Shown: positions 32,310 to 42,439 of the stretch, in pieces | Layout: each line of letters opens with the position of its first letter | Position numbering within the stretch: the first letter of the stretch is position 1 | Source: Schistocephalus solidus | Taxonomy: Eukaryota > Platyhelminthes > Cestoda > Diphyllobothriidea > Diphyllobothriidae | Direction: 5' to 3' | Assembly: GCA_017591395.1 (NCBI GenBank) | Contig: WEDG01001411.1 | Location: forward strand, 62,001-126,000 | Length of the DNA stretch: 64,000 nucleotides | Made by a program: the position numbers and the translations under genes | The notes under the pieces: model-generated | What the model was told of the DNA's origin: nothing | What the model saw: only the letters and a program-made list of their open reading frames with translations | Databases searched by the model: none

Positions 32310-34872
32310 AAAGTGGTAACTGGTTGTGTCTATAATACTTCTTGTTACTCAGGCAATGAAAGCAAAATCTTTGAAAAATTTGAGAAAGATGCTGAGACTC
32401 AATTTGATGTCAAAATAAGCGTAGGCGATTGTAATCTGCCAGATATTGACTGGCAGGCAAATTCCTCTCCGCCAACACTTCAGAAATTGGTCGATACTCT
32501 AAACTTTTAAAACATGTCCCAACTGGTTTTTTTCGTGACTAGAAATTACAGAATTTAAGATTTTATTTTTAAAAACGATATCCACCCTCTTTTAATGAAT
32601 TTCCATCGTGATCTATTCACAAGTGTTCATACACTAATTCACTGTTATTTTCTAGTTTCCCTTCTTACAAAGCCTGAGTTTAAATGCAATAACCTCGACT
32701 TTGCTAACACAAACCATGAATTAATAAATAAATTTCGTAAGCACTCGAAATTGGCATATTATATTTTTAATCAACGATTCAAAATTTTTCCATGAGCAAT
32801 TGCAGAGCCTGAAAGAAAATATCCAGGCTTTTATCCCGCTTAAAATTTTTAATTCAAATGCAGCCTCTTCTAATGTGCCTCATTTTCTCTAAAAGAGACT
32901 TAAAAAATTATGAAAGCAAATTTACGATCCGTCTTAAAGCTCCTTTGTCAGTTCACTTAAGGATCGCACAAATATTTGAATTAGCATTGAAAATTAGGAT
33001 CAAGTGGAATAGGCACAGGGAGTCTCGGGGACTAATTGATGCCAATTCATCCCAATCTGTTGCTCAAGTCTTCCATGTTCTGTCGTCGGCCAATTGTGCG
33101 AATGTTACTCCGCCTTGACTTGGCTGCAACAAAAATTTCGTGACAGAGGATTTGGGCAAAGCAGAATTGTTAAATTCGTATTTTGCCAACCGTTTTACTA
33201 CTGAAACTAGCCTCATTACCTCAATTCCTCTGCTTTCAAATTCATATTCCCTTCTAACAACCATTCATTTCTCACCTTCACATATCCAAAAAGAAATAGC
33301 TCACTTAAAAAAATTATATTCGGTTGAAACTGATAACACTTCAAACTCACTTATTAAACAGTTAAGAGATTTTTCCAAATTTACTAAGCAAATTATTCTC
33401 AGTATTTATCAAAAACGGTTCCTTCCCCGATTCTTGGAATAGCTGTTTCACGCTCTGACATTCAAATCTATCTCGGTGTTCATAAAACGCCCTCTCTTGC
33501 TTAAATCTTCGAAAAACTAATTGCAAAACAATTCACGGATTTTTGTATAAGTAATCAAATTATAAACTCCTCCCAACATGGCCTTTATCGCACTGCTTTT
33601 GTGAAATCTGCCACATGTCTTTTATAAATCTACAAACCTCTCTTTGTTATGATCATCTATCTGTAGTAGTTATCAATTTTGATCTTTGTAAGGCATTCGA
33701 TAAAGTGCCTCATAGATGACTTCTAGCTAAAATAGTGGCTATAGGATTTCGTAGTCCCCTTAGTAACTTTTTTAGATCATGCCTATCTGATCGAAAACAT
33801 AAAAATTTTAGGGGGGTCCTAATATGCAAGTGCTGCTCCAATTGTGAGTGGTGTCCTTCAAGGAACCGTATGAGGTACTTTGTTGTTCTTACTTTACATA
33901 AATGATATTTCATCCATAGTGAAACATTCTCAATCTTATATTTATGCTGATGACCTCAAATGCGTGCATTCCTTCCCTTTCTCTATGGCCGAACAATGCG
34001 TAGAACAAATTCATTCGGACTTAGACGCTCTTTCCGCGTGGAGCTCCACATGGCTAATAGAATTCACACCTTCTTGGTGTCGCTTCATTAGTTTTAGGCC
34101 TGTAAGTCTGCCGCAACCTGTTATTTTTTAAGGTTGCCCTTTGACTGAATGTTCCTCCATTAAGGACCTGGGCGTAAGCTACACCAATAAATTAAATCTT
34201 TCGCCTCATGCCGATAGAATTACGACCAAAGCTGCTCAGATTTGCGGCTTTATTTCATATAATTTCTACCTTCCAGAAATTAAATTAAGACATTATTTTA
34301 TGTTTGTACTTCCCATTCTTGAATTTCACTGTCCTTTCTTCCGTTTAATGAGCGAATCTACTCGTTCAAAAATTGAAAATGTTCAAAGGCATTTCACAAA
34401 AAACTCCTGTTTCCAACTCTTTCAACTACTTCCTACTCAGCCAGTGGCCAGCTGACGAAGCTAAAATTTCTTTGGGTCAGGAGACTGGAAGCAGGCTTTT
34501 GTCTTCTTTTCCGACTAAATAATAGCTCAACTCTCCCTTAGATTTCGGTCATAACCCCTGTAAGTCTTCCTTTTAACCTAAGAAATTCTGCACTAATTAT
34601 ACCTCCCTCTTCATCCTCCACGTGTAACGCTCTCTATTTTTCGCTTCTAGGTAAAGCTTTCTTTTGTATAACTTGCCAATTGAAATTAAGTCGTTAAACA
34701 GTCTATCTGCATTCAAGCGAAGACTGCTTATTTATCTTAAAACTGATTCTTTTAACCTTTTATTTTCCTCATCTTTTCCCAGTAGCTTTCCCCATGACTC
34801 GGAGAAAGGACCATCGGTAAGTTAAGTGACTCTCTTGAAACTATATTTTCGCTACCTCGGGTCCCCTATGAA
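32310..34872 (+). mobile_element. LINE-B copy 2 (endonuclease end plus RT)
   Basis: A longer copy of the LINE at 30230. It begins with the C-terminal half of an APE endonuclease (VGDCNLPDIDW at about 32425-32457, the GDFN.P.IDW motif with Phe changed to Cys). A linker follows, then RT from about 33140. The RT motif A region has many stops (33640-33720). YIYADDLKCVHSF (33940) keeps the YADD catalytic box. The C-terminal part is LGVSYTNKLNLSPHADRI and SKIENVQRHFTKN (34170-34410). At least ten stops and shifts make it inactive. It belongs to the CR1/Jockey-like LINEs, but to a different family from the ones at 37 and 58 kb. Confidence 0.7.
33880..34131 (+). pseudogene. LINE-B copy 2, RT motif C segment
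   Basis: This is the best-kept part of the element. LLYINDISSIVKHSQSYIYA then DDLKC gives the catalytic YADD of the polymerase, followed by a region with EQIHSDLDALSAW, typical of LINE RT motif D/E. It stops at 34129. The same region in copy 1 has Tyr at the first Asp of YADD. Confidence 0.65.
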
Positions 34873-34989
34873 CCATGATATCTCCTTATATCACCAGCCA
34901 TTCAAACGACGAAGTCATTTGGACGTAAACATTCGGTGGTCCACAGTCTAAAATTCCGACGTTTCGTTGGATACTAACCATAATCAGAA
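34873..34989 (+). repeat. Repeat A, copy 2, cut off at 34989
   Basis: CCATGATATCTCCTTATATC and GGATACTAACCATAATCAGA match the first 120 bp of copy 1. At 34989/34990 the repeat stops abruptly and Gypsy RNase H sequence begins on the other strand. This is one of the two junctions of the proposed inversion. Confidence 0.6.
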
Positions 34990-36205
34990 TTCAAAAACTG
35001 AACTGAACGGGTGCTTTATTGGCTTGCGAATGAACTGCGTCTATGGCGTAACCACTGGTGTCTGTGTTTAAAAACAAAGGGGGGAGACTTTGTCTTTGAT
35101 TAAGAGGGTGAGTACTGTGGCGGACATAGAGCGTCTCGTTAGTCGTTGACGCTTGGGCGCCGTCAGCTGACCAAACAAACTCTGCCCTTTTCGGCGAGTT
35201 TGTGGAGCGGGCTTGCAATATGGGCGCAGTCGCGTATGAAGCTTCTATAATATGATAATAGGCCCAAAACTGCGTAGTTCTGTGTGGATTGTTGGAGTCC
35301 ATCAGGTACCCTCCCATTCCACCCGATCATATAGGTGAGATATATATATTCAGGGGCGATGAGTGGCCAAAAGAAGAGCGCCTCGTATCGCAGGAAGAGA
35401 CATTTTGACGGTTTGAGTGTTAGTCCCGCGTTCCGGAGGGTTTCTAGTACCTCTCGTTAGTTGTTGTTTTGTTCTTGTACGGGCGCCCAAAGAAGATAAT
35501 ATCTTCTAGGTAAACTGGGCACTTATACGGAATAAACGGACGTAGGACACGGTAAATGAGGAGTTGGAAGGTTTCAGTGGCATTGCAGAGTTCGAAGGGT
35601 AGGGATTGAAACTCGTTAGGGTGGATTTCAACTTGCCAGTACCCGGATTTTAGCTCGATTGTGGAAAACCAGGTGTCATTGCCAAGCGCGTCTAGGTTAG
35701 CATCTAAGTGGGGAAGTGGGAACGGATCACGCACCGTCACTGCGTTTAGGCGGCGATAGTCTATGCATAGGCGTAGAGAGCCGTCCTTCTTGAGTACTTA
35801 GGCTATAGGGGATGCCCAAGAGGAGGAAAGAGGTTGGATGCTTTTGGCTTATAATTACTCATCCAGCATTGTGTAAACCTCGTCGTGGTACTGCATTGGG
35901 ATCCGGCGTGTGGGTTGCCAGACGGGTTTGGCCTCGCCGGTGTCGATTATATGTTGTCATAGGTGTGTTTGAACAATTGCATCCATAGACTATGTGAAGA
36001 GATCGAGGAGGGAGGCAAGTAAGCTCTTTAACTGGGAGTGTGCTTCGATGATTCTGTCAGAGGGGAGGGAAGGATGTTAACTTAAAGGATTGGGGTTTAA
36101 AACGACAACTGACAGGATGGCATTATATTTGAGGTCGAAGTCGTCAAAATAGGTTGGAGGAGAAGAATGGGTGGCGTTAGGGGCTAATATTAACCGACTG
36201 TCGCG
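34990..36205 (-). mobile_element. Ty3/Gypsy element, RT and first half of RNase H
   Basis: The minus strand carries IDTGEAKPVWQPTRRIPMQY (the linker before RT), KKDGSLRLCIDYRRLNAVTV, then the RT frame at 35444-35740, FLRYEALFF and LTREVLETLRNAGL around 35380-35450, and the RNase H start PLFLNTDTSGYAIDAVHSQ at about 35010-35075. Stops and shifts separate them. The order RT then RNase H is that of Ty3/Gypsy. The element is cut at 34990; the matching second half of RNase H and the integrase lie at 38986-40660 on the opposite strand. Confidence 0.8.
35444..35740 (-). pseudogene. Gypsy reverse transcriptase core
   Basis: 98 codons with VRDPFPLPHLDANLDALGN, TWFSTIELKSGYWQVEIH (motif A; FSTLDLKSGYWQ in relatives, where the catalytic Asp is Glu here), FELCNATETFQLLI (motif B) and CPVYLEDIIFFG (motif C; YLDDI in relatives, where the first Asp is Glu). 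Two catalytic positions are therefore altered. A deletion between motif A and B removes the usual TPSGLYQF-like stretch. The copy is dead. Confidence 0.8.
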
Positions 36206-36209
36206 GGCG

Positions 36210-36785
36210 TTGATTTACTAATTTATTAAGAATTTATATTTGGTTAGCGCCGGGAAGGCACTGTCGAAACAAACGTTATTAACGAAAGGCATAAGCCTGT
36301 TTTCCTCAAACACTGAAAAAATGAAAATTATGAAAATGTGTGCAAATAAAATGTACAAATATTTAATAATGTAGGCAGAAATTGTCCTATAAGGGCAATT
36401 TTTAGTGACGTTTTTAAATTACTTGTGAAATGGAAAAAAGGCAGGGAAAATCTCCTACCTTGAACACGGAGGCAGAATTCGAAAAGCCTCCATGTTTAAA
36501 AATATGGTAGGTTAAAAAATGCTCAAAAATAAGGTGAGTAGAGTAGGCTAATTCTGCAGTAACATTTCAGAATGAGATAATGAAACGTCGATATGGTTCG
36601 TTCTTGATTACTAAAGCGTATGAAACAAAATTTCCCGAAAAGGCTTTAGTGTACTTGAGGCCTCAACAGCTTTGGATACAGAATTTAATTCTGATAATGG
36701 TAAGTATCCAAAGACACGGCAGCAATTTAGGCGGTTGAGGTTCGAACGACTTCATCTTTTGAATGACTGCTGGTATAAGGAGACA
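36210..36785 (-). repeat. Repeat A, copy 3 (complete unit)
   Basis: Read on the minus strand it has the landmarks of copy 1 in order: TATGTCTCCTTATACCAG, GGATACTTACCATTATCAG, GAGGCCTCAAG, CCATATCGACGTTTCAT, TTCAAGGTAGGAG, and the tail with TTTGTACATTTTATTTGCAC and a block near 36235 with AGCGCCGGGAAGGCACTG. No LINE-B coding sequence precedes it here, so repeat A can exist apart from LINE-B. It is directly joined to another unit (tail at 36786-36957). Confidence 0.6.
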
Positions 36786-36957
36786 TAATGGTTTATTTAG
36801 AATTTAGACTTTATATTTGGATAGCACCGGCAAGGTGCTGTCTAAACAAACCTTAGTAACGAAATAAAGTTATGAGAATATGTGCAGATAAAATGAACAA
36901 ATACTTAATAATGTAGACAGAACATGTCCTGCTATGTCAACAGTTAGCGATGTTTTG
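36786..36957 (-). repeat. Repeat A, copy 4, left part (split by a LINE)
   Basis: The tail block repeats that of copy 3: TTATATTTGGATAGCACCGG, CAGATAAAATGAACAAATAC then TTAATAATGTAGACAGAA. After it comes TATGTCAACAGTTAGCGATG, which corresponds to GGTCAGCAGCAAGCGATTTA in copy 1 (minus strand). The unit is interrupted there and resumes at 38862. Confidence 0.6.
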
Positions 36958-37992
36958 AGAATAATAGTCAAAAACATTCCTAGAAATTCGAAAAGGTTTT
37001 ATGCTTACGTTAATAAGGCAAAACGAAATCGCGACTGCATTCCTTGTCTTAAAGACAATCAGGGAAACAGGTTAACTGATAACTCTGATAAGACCAGCCT
37101 CTTATCCAATTTCTTTATGTCCATGTATACCGAGGAACCACCTTTTGACGAGGACAAATACTACAGTACTGCCACATCTACAAACAAAATAAGCACGGTG
37201 TCATTTCCAATGGACACAGTAAGAAAAACTCTGAAACAGCTACAGCCCACTAAATCAACTGGCCCAGATGGTGTATCCGCAAAAGTTCTCAATGAACTCA
37301 CAGACCAGCTCGCCTCCCCACTCTCCAAGATATTTGAAAGTTCGATGGAGGCGGGGGCTCTGCCTACCGAGTGGAAGATAGCCAACATAACCCCTTTCTA
37401 TAAAAGAGGAGAGAGGACATCACCAAACAGTTTCCGACCAGTCAGCCTCACAAGTATCTGTTGCAAAATGATGGAGAAGATAATAAAAACGGAACTGATG
37501 AGGCATCTTGAAGAAAATAACTTGCTAAGTTCATATCAACATGGATTTCGAAGTGGTCGATCCTGCCTCACAAACCTGCTCACATCCATGGAAAGTTGGA
37601 CAAAATCATTAGAAATAGGTTTGTCAGTCGATGCGGTCTACATTGACTTTAGCAAAGCCTTTGACAGGGTTCCACACAAACGTCTGATCTTTAAGCTCCG
37701 TCAAATGGGTGTGACTGGCAACCTACTCAAATGGTTGGCCGACTTTCTCACAGACAGGCGCCAGCGTGTTTGTATCGGAGACGCCAAGTCTCACTGGGAA
37801 AACGTTCACAGTGGAGTTCCGCAGGGCAGCGTTCTGGGTCCCATTTTGTTTCTGATATATGTAAACGACTGCCTGGATTGTCTGACATGCGAGAAGGTAA
37901 TGTTCGCTGACGATTTGAAGTTATGGAACTCGATAGAAAAACCGGAGGATGCGCGGAAATTACAACAAAACTTAGATCGCTTGCAAACATGA
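36958..37992 (+). pseudogene. LINE-1 reverse transcriptase, nearly intact
   Basis: About 345 codons open. The upstream Met at 36934 lies in repeat A and is not the native start. Visible are LKQLQPTKSTGPDGVSAKVL (motif 0/1 region), PTEWKIANITPFYKRGERT, SFRPVSLTSICCKMMEKII (motif 1), GFRSGRSCLTNLLTSME (motif 2), DAVYIDFSKAFDRVPHKRL (motif A), SGVPQGSVLGPILFLIYVND (motif B) and VMFADDLKLWNS (motif C, FADD intact). It ends at TGA 37990 where family members have Trp (LDRLQTW-CDEWLLKL). All catalytic residues are present, but the premature stop and lost N-terminus make it inactive. Confidence 0.85.
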
Positions 37993-38510
37993 TGTGATGA
38001 GTGGCTGCTGAAACTTAATCTTAACAAATGCCAAATAATCCGACTGCGGTCTAGTTCCAGAAGGATGATTAGGTTTGAATACCAGTACTTCATCAGTGGT
38101 CACGAACTCCAGGAGGTAAATATTCTAAAGGACTTGGGTATATGGATAACACCAACTCTCAAGCCATCGTCGCACTGTGCGAATATCGCAAAGAAAGCTA
38201 TGTGTATTTAAGGCGCAAGCAGGAGGCCCTTCGTTACTTTTGACGGAGAGTTTTTTGGGCGCGTGTTTGGAACATTTATCCGGCCGGTGTTGGAATATTG
38301 CGTTCAGGCGTGGAACCCTTGGACGAAACATGACTACGCTCTGCTGGAGAAAGTTCAGCGGAGGGCAACGAAACTAGTCAAAGGATTAAAATGCCTACTC
38401 TATGAGGCCGCCTAGCAAGACTTCAAATATTTCCTCTCTCTTATACGCAATACAGAGGGGATATGATCTAAGTCTTCAAACTTGTCAGAGGAGTTGATTG
38501 TGCTCTTCAG

Positions 38511-38741
38511 ATGGCCAACTTTTTTGAATTGGCAAACATGACAAGTCTCCGAGGTCACCAATACAAACTGAAAAGAAATCACGCCAAACTTGAAGTGTGG
38601 GCCAACTTCTTTTCCCAACGGGTGATTGACGAATGGAACAAACTGCCACCCTCAGTTGTTCAGGCTGAAAGCGTAGAAATGTTTAAAAGAAGACTTGATG
38701 CATTTTTACTTGATGAAAATATATTTAGTCGACAGCAATGA
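38511..38741 (+). pseudogene. LINE-1 ORF2 C-terminus
   Basis: The frame gives MANFFELANMTSLRGHQYKL and WANFFSQRVIDEWNKLPPSV then VEMFKRRLDAF, the conserved end of CR1/Jockey-type ORF2 proteins. It ends at TAA or TGA after SRQQ at 38741, likely the native stop. Between the RT and this segment, 38000-38510 holds recognisable but broken text (RVFGTFIRPVLEYCVQAW, TKHDYALLEKVQRRATKL). Confidence 0.75.
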
Positions 38742-38861
38742 TCGATATACTAAAACGACTATCGCCATGTAACATTTGCTTGTTTTGCTAGTGTCTATCT
38801 GTAAATAGGGTTTTCAAAGGCTCTGCCTATCTCCATTATATATACTAAATTATACTGAATT

Positions 38862-38985
38862 AATAGTGAACTAGGCAGTAAAATGGAGGCAGAGTTCAAA
38901 AGGCCTTCATTTTCAAAAAGAAGGTAGGAGAAAAAAATCCTAACAAAATAAGGTCAGGTGGAAGAGAATTTAGTATTTAGAATTT
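38862..38985 (-). repeat. Repeat A, copy 4, right part
   Basis: Immediately after the LINE tail the sequence ATTAATAGTGAACTAG and CTTCATTTTCAAAAAGAAGG then TAGGAGAAAAAA resumes the repeat A unit exactly where 36957 left it, judged by copy 1. It stops near 38985 at a Gypsy RNase H frame on the plus strand. A short echo TTAGTATTTAGAATTTAGAA lies at the junction. Confidence 0.6.
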
Positions 38986-40660
38986 AGAACGCAGGTATTG
39001 CACGGCCCATAGAGAGCTACTAGCCTTTATCGTTTTCTTCGGTCAGTTCAAACTGCTACTGATCAACAAAAGATTTATCCTCCACAAAGACCACCGAGCG
39101 TTACAGTAGTTAGGCTCCTTCAAGGATCCCATGGACAAACTGGTCCAATGGCAAGAATTCTTGCAGGATGTCGATTTTGACTGCCAGTTCCACCCGGGGC
39201 ACAGGCAGGGTAATGCGGACGCGCTATCGCGTTAACCGCAGACTGACGACCTAAAAACGGACACCACCACCGCAAGTATTAACGCAAGTAGTATTTCGGA
39301 ATCCACGCGACACATTTGGTCAGCAAATCAGAGCAGTGATCCGGTCGTAGCAATCATTTACCGCCATTTACTCAAAATCTACCAAAACAGACTGAACAGG
39401 ACAGGAAAGGCATAAGTCTGAGAGCATGCTTACTAATCTACCAGTAGCCGTATTTAATCATGCAAAACGACAGCATATTCCTCCGCGATCCCTCCTCTTA
39501 TCGCCTACCCCCCTAGTTCCCGGTTGTATGTTTGAGACTGTCCTAAATGACTTCCACAATCAGTTGGGTCATTGTGGCCAGTGGCGTCCTGAACAGGCTC
39601 GTTTTTGTTTGCCACAGTAACCTTCGTCAGCACACCTCTTTTGCCAGTCGTTACCAACATGCGCTTCCTTCAAATCACCGCCCCACCTTCGCGTGCGCCG
39701 TTACAACCCATGACCAGCGGTTCCCTGGTGAGCAAGTTGGCCTAGACGTAATCGGACTTCTGACGATTTCATTTCGCGGGAATGAAAACATCCTTGTGAT
39801 GGTAGACTATTTTACAAAATGGAGAGAAGTTATAAGCCTTCTCCGTCAAGACGCGGCGTCCATAGCAAATGTCGTCAGCCATACATGCATAAGTCGTTGG
39901 GGCACACCCCTATCGTTTCATTCACACTGTGGCAGTAATTTGGATTCTGCACTGATTCGGGAGGTCTGTGAGATGTTGGATATGCGCAAAACTCACAAAA
40001 CCCTCTATCACCATGAAGGCAAAGGCCTTGTTTAACGAACCAACAACACGATCCACATCCTTCTACTCGCGTTTAATAAGGACGGCCACGAGCACGACTG
40101 GGATTTTCGCCTACTCCTTTGCCTCCTGACTTATCGCAAAGCGATCCACCCCTCCACCAGGTTTTCCACCTCCTTACTTATGGACAGGCCGTTTCCTTCA
40201 GCTTCTGGTTGACCTTTGCTTCCCTTTGCCATCCCCATACCCAGCAACACCCCAAACTTTTCACCACAGAACTACACGAAGTCATATGGTCCACACACAA
40301 TACCGCACGCATAACCCTGGGAAGCGCCTCCCTCCACCATAAACAGTAGTTCAGCCGGCACATCTCCGGCATCGCGTTTCAAATTGGTCACCTAGTAATG
40401 CATCATAACCCCATACCACCCCGCGGGACTTTGCAAAATTTCGCTCCCCTTGGCGAGGACCATTTGCAGTTATTGATGTTCTAGCCCAGAAGGGTGCTTC
40501 TCCTACGAAACGCCATCCTCACCAAATCACCCTCTTTCATGGCACACTTATCAAAGCTTGAACCTTACCGTGGCCGCCTCCCCGTCTGCACTCCCGATTC
40601 TCTACCCATTCTTCCCTCAGACCAGGTACCCCAAATGCCACAGAAGTAAATATACCCTTC
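38986..40660 (+). mobile_element. Ty3/Gypsy element, second half of RNase H and integrase
   Basis: The plus strand begins within RNase H (TAHRELLAFIVFFGQFKLLL, HKDHRALQ, then WQEFLQDVDFDCQFHPGHRQ and GNADALSR), a spacer, the integrase (39547-40060) and a C-terminal region (GHLVMHHNPIPPRGT at about 40387-40430, then a GPFAVIDVL-like segment). It starts precisely where the minus-strand half at 34990 ends, in RNase H. It carries several stops. No LTR was identified. Confidence 0.75.
39640..40120 (+). pseudogene. Gypsy integrase core
   Basis: The frame shows FPGEQVGLDVIGLLTISFRG (first catalytic Asp in LDV), NILVMVDYFTKWREVISLLR and SRWGTPLSFHSHCGSNLDSA. The last is the second catalytic position, where relatives have HSDxG and this copy has His for Asp. 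REVCEMLDMRKTHKTLYHHE then GKGLV follows, with the catalytic Glu kept. It stops at 40033, and the same frame continues RTNNTIHILLLAFNKD. An HHCC-like segment upstream (39560-39640) is frameshifted. Integrase inserts the element cDNA; this copy lacks one catalytic residue. Confidence 0.75.
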
Positions 40661-41229
40661 CCTTTTGCCCCTCCCGCACTAAGGACAGTACTACATCTAA
40701 GAGTAAGGATATATAATAGACCAAAACCCTATTTTTCGTTCTTTGTAACCGACCTTCCTTTTTCAGGGACATGTTTCAGAATTTGGCCTGCCCGTCCAAC
40801 AGTCTCGTGCTCAACCAACCGACCTGATAAGTCTCTTTCTTAACGTATATTTTTTCTATGCGATTACATACGCGTTTAACCTCTCTTAAAGTCCCATCGT
40901 CTTAACCAATTTTATAAATATTGCCCTACTTTAAGAGTTTCCTTGTTTCATTTGATCCTACTTGTATTATTTCCTTTTTTTATAGCATCTCCTTATATCT
41001 GTACTCTATCAATTAACTTATCATAGTCCCTCAATTATTTGCTATTCTACGATATCGTATGCCATCAAGAACCTTGATTCTGTACATGTTGAACTTACGC
41101 ATCTTTTAGACGATACCACCATTACTTCTTCACCCGTCGCTTCAAATCATTATACACCCGAAGCAGACGTCATCCCTTCTAATACTCACCTACCTCACTT
41201 GATCACCACAGAGTTACACGACCCCAATT
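40661..41229. other. T-rich sequence, nothing recognised
   Basis: The sequence is pyrimidine-rich on the plus strand with no coding motif. It may be 3' untranslated Gypsy sequence, but no LTR can be defined. Confidence 0.35.
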
Positions 41230-41440
41230 GACAGTTACGAAGTCTTGATAGGTAGTGAAATTGTGGACTTCCCGAATTTCGAATTGGCCAAAAGCATTTA
41301 TATTTAAAGGGGCCACTAGCCAATAAGATAAGATAATCGATATGACAACTTTGGCATGCCAATTAATTGGAAGGTTCATTTCTGTTGCCAGTAGTCGACT
41401 AGTAATCTGAGCTGCTGTAATAAACCCGTATTATATATAC
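41230..41440 (+). repeat. tRNA-core repeat T, tail-only copy
   Basis: TTGATAGGTAGTGAAATTGT recurs at 41842 (TTGATAGGTAGTGAAAATAT). ACAACTTTGGCATGCC and GTAATCTGAGCTGCTGTAAT recur at 45935-46013 (AAAACTTTGGCATGC, GTAATCGGAGCTGTAAT). This copy has no tRNA-like block. Confidence 0.5.
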
Positions 41441-41799
41441 GATGAATCTCAATTTAATGACGACCAACTAAGAAGAAGACAGTTATTCAGGGAAAGAGTT
41501 TGGAATTATTTGGTACAGAAATTATAATTCTATTGAGCTTGGATCCTGAGAAGATCCTTTGGTGGGATCGGATATCCTAGGCAAATATTTGGTAGGTACA
41601 TAGGAGACGGAGTGGCGATGACTGGAGGAAGCGTCAGAGAGCGGTCTCCAGTCCAAAGTGATTAGCTTCGATTCTCCTCGAGATTTATGCTGTGTTCTCC
41701 AGGCGATTTGATATGTTTACATAAAATAGACTAATGGGTATATGTAAATCATACATTTTATATCGAATAGAGCAATGACTGGCTAAAAGGGTTATCAGT
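41441..41799. other. Nothing recognised
   Basis: Spacer between two repeat T copies; no motif-bearing frame. Confidence 0.35.
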
Positions 41800-42210
41800 A
41801 AAGTTTTTATGGTCTTCCGGTTTTCGATTGATAGTTTCGATGTATTGATAGGTAGTGAAAATATGGACCTCGCGAATTTTCGAGGGGCCAATAGCATTAA
41901 ATAGTAATAGAGATACAAGCCAATAATTATAAGCGGATTTTAGCAGATTTGAATAATTTATTTGACCCAAATGTGATAAACTCGGCAGCCTCGGCGGGAT
42001 AGAAATCAACGCTAGTAAGGGGAAGGCTTTAGTACAGCCGACGCTCAAGCCAACTGAGCTAAGAGGCCCCATAAGGAGCCGTGAAATTAATCACACTTAG
42101 GTCAAGTTAACCGCCCAGCCTTCTGCAAGATATGGAATCCACCAATTCTGACACAGTAAGCTGACTGCCCAAGCAGGATTTCCAACAGTGATCCACGATG
42201 AACGAAGGAC
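41800..42210 (-). repeat. tRNA-core repeat T, copy 2
   Basis: On the minus strand it matches 45640-45900: GGAAATCCTGCTTGGGCAGT, AAGGCTGGGCGGTTAACTTG, AAGTGTGATTAATTTCACGG then CTCC, the tRNA-like block, and ATCACATTTGGGTCAAA. The tRNA-like block is at 41985-42068: GCCTCTTAGCTCAGTTGGCT then TGAGCG (D-arm/A box), and GCGTTGATTTCTATCCCGCC then GAGGC (decayed B box, acceptor 3' side). The GCCTC/GAGGC acceptor pairing is still visible. Confidence 0.6.
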
Positions 42211-42439
42211 AGGCTGCAAAAGAGGAATCCTATCAGTTGGGCTCGGCCGAAAACGGGGTGCAGGGTTTCATTCCTCGCCCGTATTTAGAACTTCTCTATT
42301 AAGTTTCTTTATTGAGGTAATTAGGCTTTCGCCTTAGAGCTCCCTATTCACATTCAAAAATGTCAATAGAATAAACGTTAACAGTAATAAATCTGACAAA
42401 TGAAAATCTAAGGTCATTGATATATGTGGGCCAAGCGTT
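42211..42439. other. Nothing recognised
   Basis: Short spacer before the 3' end of the minus-strand LINE. Confidence 0.35.

Larger units (their letters stand above)
36958..38861 (+). mobile_element. CR1/Jockey-like LINE-1 copy, 5'-truncated, inside repeat A
   Basis: The insertion begins just before KNIPRNSKRFYAYVNKAKRN (linker before the RT) and ends with TATATATACTAAATTATACT then GAATTA, a short-unit tail typical of CR1-like 3' ends. It contains the RT (to 37992), a broken C-terminal region (38000-38500) and the C-terminal WN.LP motif (38511-38741). It is highly similar to the copy at 57.8-61.9 kb. Flanking repeat A text joins cleanly when the element is removed. It is one of the youngest-looking insertions here. 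Confidence 0.75.

Noticed and set aside
36934..36957. Native start codon of the LINE-1 RT frame
   Set aside because: The upstream Met lies in repeat A, outside the inserted element; the true 5' part of the element is missing.
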